From Hyphomonadaceae bacterium (GTDB lineage: Bacteria; Pseudomonadota; Alphaproteobacteria; Caulobacterales; Hyphomonadaceae), in assembly GCA_022844345.1 (NCBI GenBank), contig JALHLU010000016.1, positions 1-64,000 of the forward strand: DNA of 64,000 bases, in the 5' to 3' direction. The position numbers and the translations under genes are program-made. The notes under the pieces were generated by a model, which did no database searches, had not been told where the DNA came from, and saw only the letters and a program-made list of their open reading frames with translations. The stretch's first letter is position 1; each line of letters opens with the position of its first letter. Shown in pieces: positions 44,069 through 55,063 of this stretch.

Positions 44069-45499
44069 GTGAGCATCAGCGAGAGCAAGCGGACGGGATG
44101 GTCGCGGCGCGGGTTGTTGCGGGGTGGAGCCGCGGTGGCGGCGCTGGCGGCGATGCCGGGCTGTGCTTACGCGCAGGGGCGCACGATCAGGCCGGGCGCG
44201 CGGATCAATGTGGCGGCGATCGGCGCGGGCGGCATGGGCGCGAGCAACATGACTGCGCTGACGGGCGAGAATATCGTCGCCTATGCCGATCCGGATCTTG
44301 GGCGGGTGGATCGTTCGCTGCGCGATGGCGATGGCGTGTTGCGGCCCGAGCGTGTTGGGCTGAAGGCGGCTTACGACGCGGCCCAGCACTTTACCGACTA
44401 TCGCAAGATGCTGGACGAGCGGAAGGATCTCGACGCGGTCGTGATCGCAACGCCGGATCATCATCACGCGCTGGCGGCGAAGATGGCGATGGAGCGCGGG
44501 CTGCATGTCTATGTGCAGAAGCCCCTCACCTACTCCGTGCAGGAGAGCCGGATGCTGCTGGAGCTGTCGCGGAAGAATCCAGGGCTGATGACGCAGATGG
44601 GCAACCAGGGCCATTCGAGCGACGACGGGCGGCGCGTGGTTGAACTCATTCGCGGCGGGGCTATCGGCAAGGTGAGCGAGGTTCACATCTGGACCAACCG
44701 GCCAGTATGGCCGCAGGGCGTGAAGAAGCCGGACGCGGTGGCGCCGCCGGCGACGCTCGACTGGGAGCTGTGGCTGGGCGGGGCGGATGTCGACTGGGGC
44801 TATCACCGCGATTACGCGCACTTCAACTGGCGCGGCTGGGTGCCGTTCGGCACGGGCGCGCTGGGCGACATGGGCGCGCACCTGATGGACTTCCCCGTGT
44901 GGGCGCTGGAGCTTGGGCTGCCGACGCGGGTGGAGACGAAGCATACGCTGTGGGGCGGGGATGATGACCCGTGGGACTACAAGCGGCCGGAGACACTGAC
45001 CAGCTATCCGTTGAGCGCGATCACCTACTATGAGTTCGGCAAGGCCAAGGGCGGGCCGGTGAACCTGACCTGGCATGATGGCGGGCTGGCGCCGCCGACC
45101 ATTCGCGGGCTGCCGGTGGATCGCATCATGGAGGAAGAAGGCGGCGTGGTATTCATCGGCGACAAGGGGATGCTGCTGCATGACACCTATGGCGCAAAGC
45201 CCACGCTGATTGGCGAAGAGGCTGTGGCGCGGGGCGCGAAGATTCCGCAATCGCTGCCGCGTATCCGCGATGGCATCAAGGGCCATGAACAGAACTGGGC
45301 GCGGGCCATTCGCGGCGAGGAGGCGATCTCCAATCCGTTCGCGGTGGCGTGCGATCTCAACGAGGCGATGCTGCTGGGGATTGTGGCTATGCGGGCGGGC
45401 GGGCCGATCGAGTATGATGGCGTCGCGGGCCGGGTGACGAACCTGCCGGAGGCGAATGCGTTGCTGGCGCGGACGTATCGGAGCGGGTGGGCGATTTAG
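44069..45499 (+). CDS. Gfo/Idh/MocA family oxidoreductase (Tat-exported)
   Basis: 476 residues. Twin-Arg leader (TGWSRRGLLRGGAAVAAL) with a following hydrophobic run, so Tat export is likely. Rossmann motif VAAIGAGGMGASN, then the catalytic-lysine motif YVQKPLTYS (EKP becomes QKP, as in the subfamily of sugar-modifying secreted members), and the DWELWLGG block of the C-terminal domain. Such enzymes oxidise or epimerise sugars or inositols with a tightly held nicotinamide cofactor. The GTG 44069 start has AGGGAG nine bases before. Confidence 0.87.
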   Translation: MSISESKRTGWSRRGLLRGGAAVAALAAMPGCAYAQGRTIRPGARINVAAIGAGGMGASNMTALTGENIVAYADPDLGRVDRSLRDGDGVLRPERVGLKAAYDAAQHFTDYRKMLDERKDLDAVVIATPDHHHALAAKMAMERGLHVYVQKPLTYSVQESRMLLELSRKNPGLMTQMGNQGHSSDDGRRVVELIRGGAIGKVSEVHIWTNRPVWPQGVKKPDAVAPPATLDWELWLGGADVDWGYHRDYAHFNWRGWVPFGTGALGDMGAHLMDFPVWALELGLPTRVETKHTLWGGDDDPWDYKRPETLTSYPLSAITYYEFGKAKGGPVNLTWHDGGLAPPTIRGLPVDRIMEEEGGVVFIGDKGMLLHDTYGAKPTLIGEEAVARGAKIPQSLPRIRDGIKGHEQNWARAIRGEEAISNPFAVACDLNEAMLLGIVAMRAGGPIEYDGVAGRVTNLPEANALLARTYRSGWAI

Positions 45500-45539
45500 G
45501 GGGGCGGTGCTGGGGGGCGGGTTGGGCGAAGCGCCTGCC

Positions 45540-47068
<1,529 letters not shown>

Positions 47069-48298
47069 ATGCGGTTTTTGAAGCTTGGCGCTGCAGCCAT
47101 GGCGAGCGCTTTTCTCGCGACGGGCGTGATGGCGCCAGCAGCGCTGGCGCAACAGCCGGTCGCAGTGGTTTCCAAGGCGATGGGGCCGCCGGTGAACGAG
47201 GCCCAGGCCGCCATCGCGGCCAAGGACTGGGCGACCGCCGCAGCCAAGCTCAATGCGGCCTACGCCCTTGCCAAGACGCCCAACGAGAAGCTGGCTGTCG
47301 AGCAGCTGCGCGTATCGGTGGCGGCGAACGCCAACGACTGGGCCCTGCTCATCAAGGCGGTAGGCGCGATCGAAACGCTGAACCTGCTGCCGGCGGCGGA
47401 CATGAAGGCGTACCGCGGCGTGATGCCCGAAGCGTACAAGAAGCTGAACGACACGCCGAATGCGCTGAAGGCGCAGAAGGCCTATTTCGAACAGTATGGC
47501 GGCACGAACCAGGAAATGGCGGTGTTCGCGCAGGATTCGGTGAATGCGGGCGACCACGCAACCGCGATCACCTACATCGACAAGGCCATCGCAGGCATGA
47601 AGAGCAGCGGCGCCAAGGCGCCGGAGAGCTTTTTCCGCGTGAAGGTGCGCGCAGTTCAGGGAACCGGCAATCCAGCGGCGGTCTATGACGCGCTCGGCGA
47701 ACTGGTGGTCGAATATCCGAAGGACGAATACTGGGCGCAGCTGGTCGCACGCACGCAGGACGAACCGAACTTCGGCGCGTCGATGCGGCTCGACATGTAC
47801 CGCGCACTGCTGGGCGCAGGCGTGAAGCTGACGGCGCAGCAGAAGAGCTCTGCAGGAAACGAGGCGATCGAGCGCGGTCTGCCGAACGAGGCGCTGCTGA
47901 TGCTTGAGGCCGCGGTCACATCCGGAGAGCTGACCAGCGAGTTCGACACGAAGAACCTCGCCAACGCCAAGACGCAGGCGCCGAAGGACAAGGCGGGACT
48001 TGCCGCCGAGACTGCGGATGCGCTGGCCAAGGGCGACGGCGCCACCATCGCGCGGATCGGCGAGGCGCAGCTCAGCTATGGCGACAACGCCAAGGCGGCC
48101 GAAGTCCTTCAGGCGGCGCTCGCCAAGGGCATTGCGGATGCGGGCAAGGCCGACATCGCGCGCTTGCACCTGGGAATCGCGCAGCTGCGCTCGGGCGACA
48201 AGGACGCAGCCCGCGCCACCTGGGCGACCGTGAAGGCCGACAATGGCGCAGGCGTTCTGGCGCAGAACTGGATCCTGATCTCCAAAGCGGTTCCGTAG
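47069..48298 (+). CDS. Periplasmic helical repeat (TPR-like) protein
   Basis: 409 residues. Signal peptide MRFLKLGAAAMASAFLATGV...AALA; cleavage near residue 28. The mature protein is almost entirely Ala/Lys/Glu helices with TPR-like periodicity (AIAAKDWATAAAKLNAAYAL, DHATAITYIDKAIAG). Likely a periplasmic scaffold; no enzyme motif. GGGAG is eight bases before ATG 47069; the open frame begins at 47054 but that lies outside the leader. A terminator follows. Confidence 0.7.
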   Translation: MRFLKLGAAAMASAFLATGVMAPAALAQQPVAVVSKAMGPPVNEAQAAIAAKDWATAAAKLNAAYALAKTPNEKLAVEQLRVSVAANANDWALLIKAVGAIETLNLLPAADMKAYRGVMPEAYKKLNDTPNALKAQKAYFEQYGGTNQEMAVFAQDSVNAGDHATAITYIDKAIAGMKSSGAKAPESFFRVKVRAVQGTGNPAAVYDALGELVVEYPKDEYWAQLVARTQDEPNFGASMRLDMYRALLGAGVKLTAQQKSSAGNEAIERGLPNEALLMLEAAVTSGELTSEFDTKNLANAKTQAPKDKAGLAAETADALAKGDGATIARIGEAQLSYGDNAKAAEVLQAALAKGIADAGKADIARLHLGIAQLRSGDKDAARATWATVKADNGAGVLAQNWILISKAVP

Positions 48299-48323
48299 GC
48301 TCACGCACCTTACACATCGACAG

Positions 48324-48356
48324 ACGCCGCCCGGCTTGCCGCCCGGCGGCGTTTTT
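48324..48356 (+). terminator. Rho-independent terminator after the TPR-like gene
   Basis: ACGCCGCC then GGCGGCGT with a short GC-rich loop (13 bases) that has an inner complementary stretch, followed by TTTTT. Confidence 0.8.
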
Positions 48357-48428
48357 CGTTTCGGCGACTGGTTTGAGCCGGAATAACCCCACAATAGACA
48401 AGACTGCCCGACATTTTGGAAAGGTCGC

Positions 48429-48456
48429 TTGACATTGATCGGCGGCTCTGTAAACG
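48429..48456 (+). promoter_or_regulatory. Putative promoter of the membrane protein/XRE operon
   Basis: TTGACA (48429-48434), 16 bases, then TAAACG (48451-48456) with TG at 48449-48450 in an extended -10 position. The -10 lies inside the palindrome at 48448-48467. Confidence 0.5.
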
Positions 48457-48467
48457 TACCTTTACAG
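48448..48467. promoter_or_regulatory. Perfect palindrome, likely operator
   Basis: CTGTAAA, CGTACC, TTTACAG: seven perfect pairs with a six-base spacer, covering the putative -10 of the operon at 48518. Small XRE regulators commonly bind such sites; the XRE protein at 49426 is the natural candidate for autoregulation. A 15-base direct repeat, GGAARGGTCGCTTGWCA, flanks it at 48418 and 48471. Confidence 0.55.
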
Positions 48468-48517
48468 ATTGGAAGGGTCGCTTGTCAGACCCGTGCGATC
48501 AGATCACAGAGGACGCC

Positions 48518-49429
48518 ATGACCGCCGCCATCCAGAAACCTGCAGAGAAACCTGCCCGGCCGCTCGGAATTCTCGTGCTTGGCCTCGCCATTGCCGCCTT
48601 ATCCGCGACCGGGCGGCCCGAGCCGGAGTCGGTGGCGATGCTGACCGGTGTTGGCCTGCCCGACTGGGCGGCGAGCCTCGCTATCCACGCCCTGCCGCCC
48701 CTTCTGGCGGTAGCGGCGCTGCTGATCGGGCGCGCCGTGGTGCGGAAGATGTCGAGCACGGTGAAGTGGATCGTCTATGCCCTGCTGGGCATGGTGGTGG
48801 GCATGGTGACGGCCTGGCACATGGAGCTGTTCGCGGGCGCGCCCGGCCTGATCGAGGCAGCCAACGGTCCGCTGGCCGAAGCGGAGACCATCGAGATCCT
48901 GCTGTGGGGCCTTGGCGCGATCTACGTGATGCTGGCGATCATGATCGGCCTTGTCGCCCTGTTCGGATCAACCGCGGTGAGCGCGATGCAGGTGGAGGAC
49001 ATCGATCCCGAAATGCTGGAAGTGCGGCGGGCGGAGCGGAAGCTTTATGGACTGAGCGCGATCGGCATGGTGACGCCCGGCATTGCGTGCATGGCGCTGG
49101 CCGTGGCGCGGCAGTCGCTGCCCGAGATGCGGATGGGACCGCTTGTAGTCGCCGGCGGGTTCGCCATCGCCGGCATGATCGCCAACTGGCTGGTGTGGCG
49201 CGGTTGTGACGAGCTGCAACGGCGCACGGTGATCAATGGCTTTGCCGTCTCGGCCATCGCGGCGACCGTGGGCGCCTTCATCTGGGCGATGGCGTCGGCG
49301 GCCGGCTATGTCGGCGAGGTCGATGCGGCGGCGGCGTTCGTGGCGCTGACCATCATCCAGACCGTGATGACCATGATTGCGACCTCAACCATGATGGGCA
49401 AGTCGTTCAGCACAGCGCGGCCAGCATGA
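48518..49429 (+). CDS. Multi-pass membrane protein (DUF2178-like context)
   Basis: 303 residues with about six to eight hydrophobic segments (for example LGILVLGLAIAALSATG, WIVYALLGMVVGMVTAWHM, AIYVMLAIMIGLVALFGS, VVAGGFAIAGMIANWLVW). The central loop (EDIDPEMLEVRRAERKLYG) is polar and cytosolic. Unknown function. The frame continues upstream to 48416 through the operator, so ATG 48518 (MTAAIQKPAEKPARPLG) is used. The stop overlaps the XRE start by ATGA, so it is coupled to a regulator, an arrangement seen for several small HTH/membrane pairs. Confidence 0.75.
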   Translation: MTAAIQKPAEKPARPLGILVLGLAIAALSATGRPEPESVAMLTGVGLPDWAASLAIHALPPLLAVAALLIGRAVVRKMSSTVKWIVYALLGMVVGMVTAWHMELFAGAPGLIEAANGPLAEAETIEILLWGLGAIYVMLAIMIGLVALFGSTAVSAMQVEDIDPEMLEVRRAERKLYGLSAIGMVTPGIACMALAVARQSLPEMRMGPLVVAGGFAIAGMIANWLVWRGCDELQRRTVINGFAVSAIAATVGAFIWAMASAAGYVGEVDAAAAFVALTIIQTVMTMIATSTMMGKSFSTARPA

Positions 49430-49635
49430 AGAACAGACTCAAGGTGCTGCGCGCCGAGCGCGGCTGGAACCAGAGCGATCTTGCGGAGAAGCTGTCCGTG
49501 TCACGCCAGACCATCAACGCCATCGAGACGGAGCGATATGATCCCTCCCTGCCCCTGGCCTTCGCGATCTCGCATCTGTTCGGACTGCCGATCGAGCAGA
49601 TCTTCCTGAGCGAGACCGGCCAGCCACCCGCCTAG
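49426..49635 (+). CDS. XRE-family transcriptional regulator (YgzD-like)
   Basis: 69 residues, a single helix-turn-helix: MKNRLKVLRAERGWNQSDLA, then EKLSVSRQTINAIETERYDP. The SRQTINAIE recognition helix is the HTH_3 signature. Size and C-terminal FGLPIEQIFLSE match the short YgzD-type repressors. Coupled to the membrane gene through ATGA; likely represses the operon at the 48448 palindrome, by inference. Confidence 0.9.
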   Translation: MKNRLKVLRAERGWNQSDLAEKLSVSRQTINAIETERYDPSLPLAFAISHLFGLPIEQIFLSETGQPPA

Positions 49636-49693
49636 ACGACCGGACCACCTCACCCACCGACTGCCAACCCTCAACACTTCACAGGAGTGAATG

Positions 49694-50080
49694 ATGAAAC
49701 GCGCCCATATGTTGCCGCTGCTTGCCCTTGCCGTACCGTTCCTGGGGCTTGCCGCCGCCGGCCCTGCGAACGCCCAGACACCGCCCGCCGAAACGCGGCA
49801 GGCGATCGTGGACTTTGCCGATCTCGATCTGTCGCGCGATGGCGACGTGGCGGCGCTGTACCAGCGCATTGACCGCGCTGCACTCCGCATCTGCCGCTCG
49901 CTGAACGCAGGCAAGACGATCGCCCACCGCCGCGCGGTCGATGCGTGCTGGGCGGAGGCGATGACGCGCGCAGCCGCCGATACCGGCAATGCGCAGGTGA
50001 CGGCGCTGGTGAATGAGATTGTGGATCCCGCTGGCCGTGGCGGGAGGGAGCGTCAGTTCGCGGACCGCGGCGCGAACTGA
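49694..50080 (+). CDS. UrcA family protein
   Basis: 128 residues. Signal peptide (LPLLALAVPFLGLAAAG, cleavage after ANA), then the UrcA core VDFADLDLSRDGDVAALYQR with ALRICRSL as the conserved cysteine segment and DACWAEA as its partner. A small exported alphaproteobacterial family of unknown function. ATG 49694 is six bases from AGGAG; ATG 49691 is only three. Confidence 0.85.
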   Translation: MKRAHMLPLLALAVPFLGLAAAGPANAQTPPAETRQAIVDFADLDLSRDGDVAALYQRIDRAALRICRSLNAGKTIAHRRAVDACWAEAMTRAAADTGNAQVTALVNEIVDPAGRGGRERQFADRGAN

Positions 50081-50129
50081 TGCGGGAAGCGGCGGCGAAA
50101 ACCTGACCCCAGCCGCCGCTTCCTGTTCC

Positions 50130-52325
50130 CTACTTCTTCAATCCCAGCTGCTGGGCGAGGTACACATAGTGCCGCGCCCAGCGTTCGGCGTTCAGCAGCG
50201 GGTCGCTGTCGTTCGAGTGGCCGCCGTCGGTGTTTTCGAAATAGAGGGCTTGATAACCGAGCGACTGCATTCGCGCGGCGAATTTGCGGGCGTGGCCGGG
50301 GTGGACGCGATCGTCGCGCGTGTTGGTGGTGATGTAGGGGACGGGATAGTCTCTGCCCGGCTGGAGATTCTGGTAGCCGGAATAGGCGGCGATCCAGGCG
50401 GCCTGTTCGGGAATGCGCGGGTCGCCGTATTCGCCCATCCATGACGCGCCCGGCGGCAGCTCGTGATAGCGCAGCATGTCGGTGAGCGGGCTTTCGATGA
50501 CGACGGCGCCGAGGAGTTCGGGACGCTGGGTGAGCGAGACGGTCGTCAGCACGCCGCCATTGGAGCGGCCGTAGATGCCGAGATGTTCGGCCGAGGTGAT
50601 CTTGCGCGCGGCAAGGTCTGCGGCGACGGCGGCGAAATCGTCGAAGGCGCGCTGGCGGTTGTCCTTGAGGGCTGCCTGGTGCCAGGCGGGGCCGAACTCG
50701 CCGCCGCCGCGAATGTTGGCGATGACGTAAGCGCCGCCGCGCTCGAGCCAGAGCTTGCCGAGCTCGGGCTTGTAGACGGGCGGGAAGGAAACCTGGAAGC
50801 CGCCATAGCCGAACATCATGGTGGGCGTCGCCGGGTTGGGCGCGCCTTTGGGGCGGACGACGAAGTACGGAATTTTCGTGCCGTCTTTTGATGTGGCCTC
50901 GTGCTGTTCGACGATGTGTGTGGACGCATCGAACCGCGCGGGCGCGGCGCGGATCACGTCTGCTTTTGCAGCGGCGACATCGGCGAGCGCGAGTGTGGAG
51001 GGCGTGAGAAAGCCTTCGTAGGTGAAGAAGAGCTGCTGTTTCGAGCGCGAGGACGAGCCGAGGTGGACGGCGGCGTTTTCGGGGACGGGGAGTTCGGTGG
51101 GCGTCCAGCCGCCGAAGTCGGTATTGTCATTGTAGACGACGGCGCGGCCGCGGACGTTGTCGTAGACTTCGGCAACGATGAGCCTGTCGAACACGCTGAC
51201 CGAGTCGATGGATTTGCGGTCGGCCGGCTCGAACACGGCGATACTGCCCTTGGGCAGGGCAAGATCGTCGCTGAGGCGCAGCGTGTCGCGCGGGATAGCG
51301 AGGAGAGATCCAGCCGCATGATCTTTGCCGTGCAGTTTCCACGGTTCCTCGATCGTGAGCACGACGCGGACATCGCCGAGGACGTTGGCCTTGAGCGCGC
51401 CGCGCACGGAGACGCGTTCCGGCAGGAAGAGCTTCGATGCCTTGCCGTCAACAAGCTCCCACGTTTCGGAGCGGAATGTATCGAGCGGGCGCGTGATGAT
51501 GACCGCGAGCACTTCGCCGGCGCCGTCGCGATAGACGGTGGGGCTGACGCCGTAGCCGCCGTCGCTGGCTGAGCCGCGATAGACTTCGGTGGCTTGCGCC
51601 ATGGTCTGGCCGCGCTTCAGAGTTTTCACGATGAAGGGGTAGCCGCTTTCGGTGAGCGTGCCGGGGCCGAAGTCGGTGGCGACAAGAAGCGTGTCGGGGT
51701 CGAGCCAGTCGATGCGGTGTTTGCCTTCGGGGATGTTGAAGCCGCCGGGGACGAAGGATTTTGTCACCGTGTCGAACTCGCGGACGACGACGGCATCCTT
51801 GCCTCCGTCGGACAGGCTGACGAGGCAGCGGGTTTCGGCGGGGCCGACGCAATCGGAGCCCTTGAAGATCCAGTTGGCGTTTTCGGCTTTGGACAGCGCG
51901 TCGATGTCGAGCACGGTCTGCCACGCGGGCGCGCCGGAGCGGTAGCTTTCGAGCGTGGTGTGGCGCCAGACGCCGCGGACGTTGGCAGCGTCCTGCCAGA
52001 AATTGTCGATGCCTTCGGCGCGGAAGCTTGGCGCGGGCGTGCGGTCCTGCGCGGTGAGGATGGCGAGGGCATCGAGGCGGAAGGGTTCGTAGCGCGGATC
52101 GGCCTTGAAGGCGGCTTCCGTCTTTTCGTTCTGCTGTTTCACCCAGGCGATGGCGCGCTCGCCCCAGACATCTTCGAGCCAGAGGAATTCATCGGCGGCG
52201 TTGACGCCTTCGGGCGTCAGCGAGGCGGGCATGAAGGGTTTGGCGGTGGTGGTTGCCGGAGCGTCGGGGGCGCTGGTGCAGGCGGCGAGGAGGATGGCGG
52301 CGGCGGCGTAACCGAGCTTACGCAT
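50130..52325 (-). CDS. Prolyl oligopeptidase family serine peptidase (S9A), lipoprotein
   Basis: 731 residues. Lipobox LLAAC (C16) implies outer-membrane or periplasmic anchoring. N-terminal beta-propeller region, then the catalytic domain: nucleophile in YGRSNGGVLT, acid in NTRDDRVHPGHA, histidine in GGHSND. Prolyl oligopeptidases cut short proline-containing peptides. The GGFQVSFPPVYKPELGKLW region and NIRGGGEFGPAWHQ are family hallmarks. Divergent from the sortase target, with MITE-like repeat 1 in the shared leader. Confidence 0.92.
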   Translation of the reverse strand: MRKLGYAAAAILLAACTSAPDAPATTTAKPFMPASLTPEGVNAADEFLWLEDVWGERAIAWVKQQNEKTEAAFKADPRYEPFRLDALAILTAQDRTPAPSFRAEGIDNFWQDAANVRGVWRHTTLESYRSGAPAWQTVLDIDALSKAENANWIFKGSDCVGPAETRCLVSLSDGGKDAVVVREFDTVTKSFVPGGFNIPEGKHRIDWLDPDTLLVATDFGPGTLTESGYPFIVKTLKRGQTMAQATEVYRGSASDGGYGVSPTVYRDGAGEVLAVIITRPLDTFRSETWELVDGKASKLFLPERVSVRGALKANVLGDVRVVLTIEEPWKLHGKDHAAGSLLAIPRDTLRLSDDLALPKGSIAVFEPADRKSIDSVSVFDRLIVAEVYDNVRGRAVVYNDNTDFGGWTPTELPVPENAAVHLGSSSRSKQQLFFTYEGFLTPSTLALADVAAAKADVIRAAPARFDASTHIVEQHEATSKDGTKIPYFVVRPKGAPNPATPTMMFGYGGFQVSFPPVYKPELGKLWLERGGAYVIANIRGGGEFGPAWHQAALKDNRQRAFDDFAAVAADLAARKITSAEHLGIYGRSNGGVLTTVSLTQRPELLGAVVIESPLTDMLRYHELPPGASWMGEYGDPRIPEQAAWIAAYSGYQNLQPGRDYPVPYITTNTRDDRVHPGHARKFAARMQSLGYQALYFENTDGGHSNDSDPLLNAERWARHYVYLAQQLGLKK

Positions 52326-52423
52326 GGTGGCTCCCGGGGTGGAATTTGTTGCTGGTGGGATTGCTATGCCGAGATCGCGGCTGGGGGAAGCGGGACGTCA
52401 GAAGCGGCAGCGCACGCCGATAC

Positions 52424-52549
52424 AGACCCCCACCTGTCCGCCCCCTAAGAACGGGGCGGGACCCTGAAGCGATCACCACTCTTCAAAGTGAGGTAAGTTC
52501 TCTCAACATGGTTCCGCCCCGTTCTTAGGGGGCGGACAGGTGGGGGTCT
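52424..52549. repeat. MITE-like palindromic element, copy 1
   Basis: A 126-base element with perfect 36-base inverted ends (AGACCCCCACCTGTCCGCCC then CCCTAAGAACGGGGCGG; the arms are 52424-52459 and 52514-52549). The inner part contains CTTCAAAGTGAGGTAAGTT and TCTCAACATGGTT. The same ends or inner parts occur at 55808 and 59482. Confidence 0.85.
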
Positions 52550-52722
52550 TTCGCGACGCGCTCGAATGTTGGCGGTAAGCACTGCCCTTAACCCCTCGCC
52601 ACAATTCCAACGCGACGCGCCGCTGCTCCGCCGTAGTCGCCGCTGTGATGTCATCGCTCAAGCAAACAGCGGACGCGCTCACATTGTGGTGTGGACTCCA
52701 GAAGGGGCTGGGACACCCCCTG

Positions 52723-54990
52723 ATGGAACAGATGAGCACCCTGACAATGACTGCCTCGCGCGCGCGCCCTGCTCTTGCAGGCGCGTTGATGGCCGCAACG
52801 TGTCTTGTACCTGCCGCCTATGCGCAGGACGGAACGGTCTCCAAGAATGACGTTAGCGGAGGATCGCTGCTGCTGCAGTCGGCGACGCCGGGCCGCTATG
52901 TCGAGGCGCCGCTGGTGGCGGCCGACGTGAAGATGGAGATTGCGGGGCCGGTCATTCGAACGACGCTGACCCAGCGCTTCACCAACCCGACCGACAAGTG
53001 GGTTGAGGGCGTCTATGCGTTTCCGCTGCCTGAGGACGCGGCGGTGGACACGCTGCGCATCGTGATCGGGGATCGCTTCATCGAGGGCGACATCAAGGAG
53101 CGGCAGGAAGCGCGCATCATCTATGAGGAGGCGGCGGCCAACGGGCAGCGCGCGGGCCTTGTGGAAGAAGAGCGGCCGAACCTGTTCACGACGTCGCTGG
53201 CCAATATCGGGCCGGGCGAGACGGTGGCGATACAGATCGAGTACCAGGACAAGGCGCGGCTGGACAATGGCGTGTGGTCGACGCGGTTTCCGCTGGTGAT
53301 TGCGCCGCGTTACAGCCCCAAGCCGGAATATGGCCTGGTGGCGAGCCGCGATGGCCCGATGGTGTCGGTGACCGACCCCGTGCCGGATCGCGCGCGGATC
53401 ACGCCGCCCGTTCTGCATCCGGCGCATGAGCCGAAAGGCGTTGAAGGCCTGCGCCTGCCGGTGAATTTCAATATCTCGCTGGAGGCCGGCGTGCCGCTGG
53501 CCGACATTTCCTCTCAGAGCCACGCCCTTGTCGTGACGCGGGTGGATGGAGATACGGCGCATATCTCGCTGAAGGATGGCGAGGTTCCGGCGGATCGGGA
53601 TTTTGTGCTGAGCTGGAAGCCGGAGGCGACTGCTGCGCCGACGGCCGGGCTGTTTCGCGAGACGCGGAATGGCGAGGACCATCTTCTCGCCGTGGTGAAC
53701 CCGCCGGCGATGAAGGTGGAGGGACAGCGGCGCGATCGCGAGACGATCTTCGTTATCGACAATTCGGGCTCGATGTCGGGCGAGAGCATGGACCAGGCGA
53801 AGGCCGGGCTGTTGCTGGCGCTTGATCGGCTTGCGCCGTCGGATGAGTTCAACATCATCCGGTTCGACGACACGATGGACATGCTGTTCACCTCCGCTGT
53901 TGCGGCGAGCGAGCAGAACATCGCGCGGGCGAAGCGCTTTGTCTCGAGCCTTGAGGCCAATGGCGGGACGGAGATGTTGCCGGCGCTGAAGGCGGCGCTG
54001 GTGGATGGCGACAAGACCAACACCGGTGAGGTGCGGCAGGTTGTGTTCATCACCGATGGCGCGATCGGGAATGAGGACGAACTGTTCAGCGCCATTCATG
54101 ATGGGCTGGGAAGGTCTCGCCTGTTCACGGTGGGCATCGGATCTGCGCCCAACGCCTACTTCATGACGCGCGCGGCACGGCAGGGGCGCGGCACGTTCAC
54201 ATATATGGACGATGTCTCGCAGGTGACCGCGCAGTCGGCCAAGCTGTTTGCGGCGCTGGAAAATCCGGTGATGACGGACCTTGTGGCGGTGTTGCCGGCA
54301 GGAGCGAGCGAAGTGTTTCCTTCGCCCCTGCCCGATCTCTATTCGGGCGAGCCAGTGTTGTTGGTGCTGAAGGCGAGCGCGCTTTCGGGCGACCTTGTTC
54401 TGTCGGGCATGCTGAACGGGCAGAAATGGACGTCGACGCTGTCGCTGGCGCAGGCGGGGAAATCGACCGGCATTGCCCAGTTGTGGGCGCGGGCGAAGAT
54501 TGCTGGGATCGAGGAGACGCGGTTTGCGGGCGCCTCGCCCGAGCAGGTTGATGCGGGCGTGCTGAAGACGGCGCTCGATTTCCATCTTGTCTCGCGGCTG
54601 ACCAGCCTGGTGGCGATCGACAAGACGCCAGCGCGGCCGGTGGGCGAGCGTCTGACGACGCGCGAGATCGCGAGCATGCTGCCGAAGGGATGGGATTTCG
54701 GCGCGGTGTTCGGGCCGGAGGCGGAGGCGCGCGCGCTGAAGCTCGACCGGCTGCCGGAGGCGGTGATGCAACACATCAACGGGCGCGCCGCGCAGGCGAA
54801 GCCCGCGACGGACGAGACGCTGCGCCTGCCGCAGGGCTCGACCGGATGGGAGCTGATGCTCGCCTTCGGACTGACAGTGATGCTTTTCGGCGCCGCTCTC
54901 CTGCGGCGTGGACGCTCGGCCATCGGACTGCGGGGACAGGCTTTGACAGCCAGTGTCGGTCCGATGGGCTCAACGTCTGCGCGGGAATAG
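52723..54990 (+). CDS. Sortase target: VIT/VWA domain protein (marine proteobacterial sortase target family)
   Basis: 755 residues. Signal peptide (PALAGALMAATCLVPAAYAQ) followed by a VIT domain (about 45-170; TLTQRFTNPTDKWVEGVYAF, PNLFTTSLANIGPGETVAI) and a von Willebrand A domain with MIDAS FVIDNSGSMSGESM and a DGAIGNEDELF motif. The C-terminus has LRLPQGSTG, a hydrophobic stretch (WELMLAFGLTVMLFGAALL) and an Arg-rich tail, the layout of a sorting signal. Usual family motif is LPxTA; here it is LPQGST. The sortase gene follows 73 bases later. ATG 52723 is chosen over 52732 and 52645 on signal-peptide placement; the Shine-Dalgarno is weak. Confidence 0.9.
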   Translation: MEQMSTLTMTASRARPALAGALMAATCLVPAAYAQDGTVSKNDVSGGSLLLQSATPGRYVEAPLVAADVKMEIAGPVIRTTLTQRFTNPTDKWVEGVYAFPLPEDAAVDTLRIVIGDRFIEGDIKERQEARIIYEEAAANGQRAGLVEEERPNLFTTSLANIGPGETVAIQIEYQDKARLDNGVWSTRFPLVIAPRYSPKPEYGLVASRDGPMVSVTDPVPDRARITPPVLHPAHEPKGVEGLRLPVNFNISLEAGVPLADISSQSHALVVTRVDGDTAHISLKDGEVPADRDFVLSWKPEATAAPTAGLFRETRNGEDHLLAVVNPPAMKVEGQRRDRETIFVIDNSGSMSGESMDQAKAGLLLALDRLAPSDEFNIIRFDDTMDMLFTSAVAASEQNIARAKRFVSSLEANGGTEMLPALKAALVDGDKTNTGEVRQVVFITDGAIGNEDELFSAIHDGLGRSRLFTVGIGSAPNAYFMTRAARQGRGTFTYMDDVSQVTAQSAKLFAALENPVMTDLVAVLPAGASEVFPSPLPDLYSGEPVLLVLKASALSGDLVLSGMLNGQKWTSTLSLAQAGKSTGIAQLWARAKIAGIEETRFAGASPEQVDAGVLKTALDFHLVSRLTSLVAIDKTPARPVGERLTTREIASMLPKGWDFGAVFGPEAEARALKLDRLPEAVMQHINGRAAQAKPATDETLRLPQGSTGWELMLAFGLTVMLFGAALLRRGRSAIGLRGQALTASVGPMGSTSARE

Positions 54991-55063
54991 GCGCGGCCGG
55001 CCGCCCGCCCCTTCAGTTGCAACAGCAGCGGAGGGGCGGGTTGGCGGGATGTGGAGGTGAGAT

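Noticed and set aside
44054-45286. 410-codon ORF opposite the Gfo/Idh/MocA gene
   Set aside because: Shadow of a well-marked oxidoreductase, with Arg/His/Pro-rich composition.
52651-54774. 707-codon ORF opposite the VIT/VWA gene
   Set aside because: Arg/His-rich low-complexity translation without motifs, opposite a gene with VIT, VWA and sorting-signal features.
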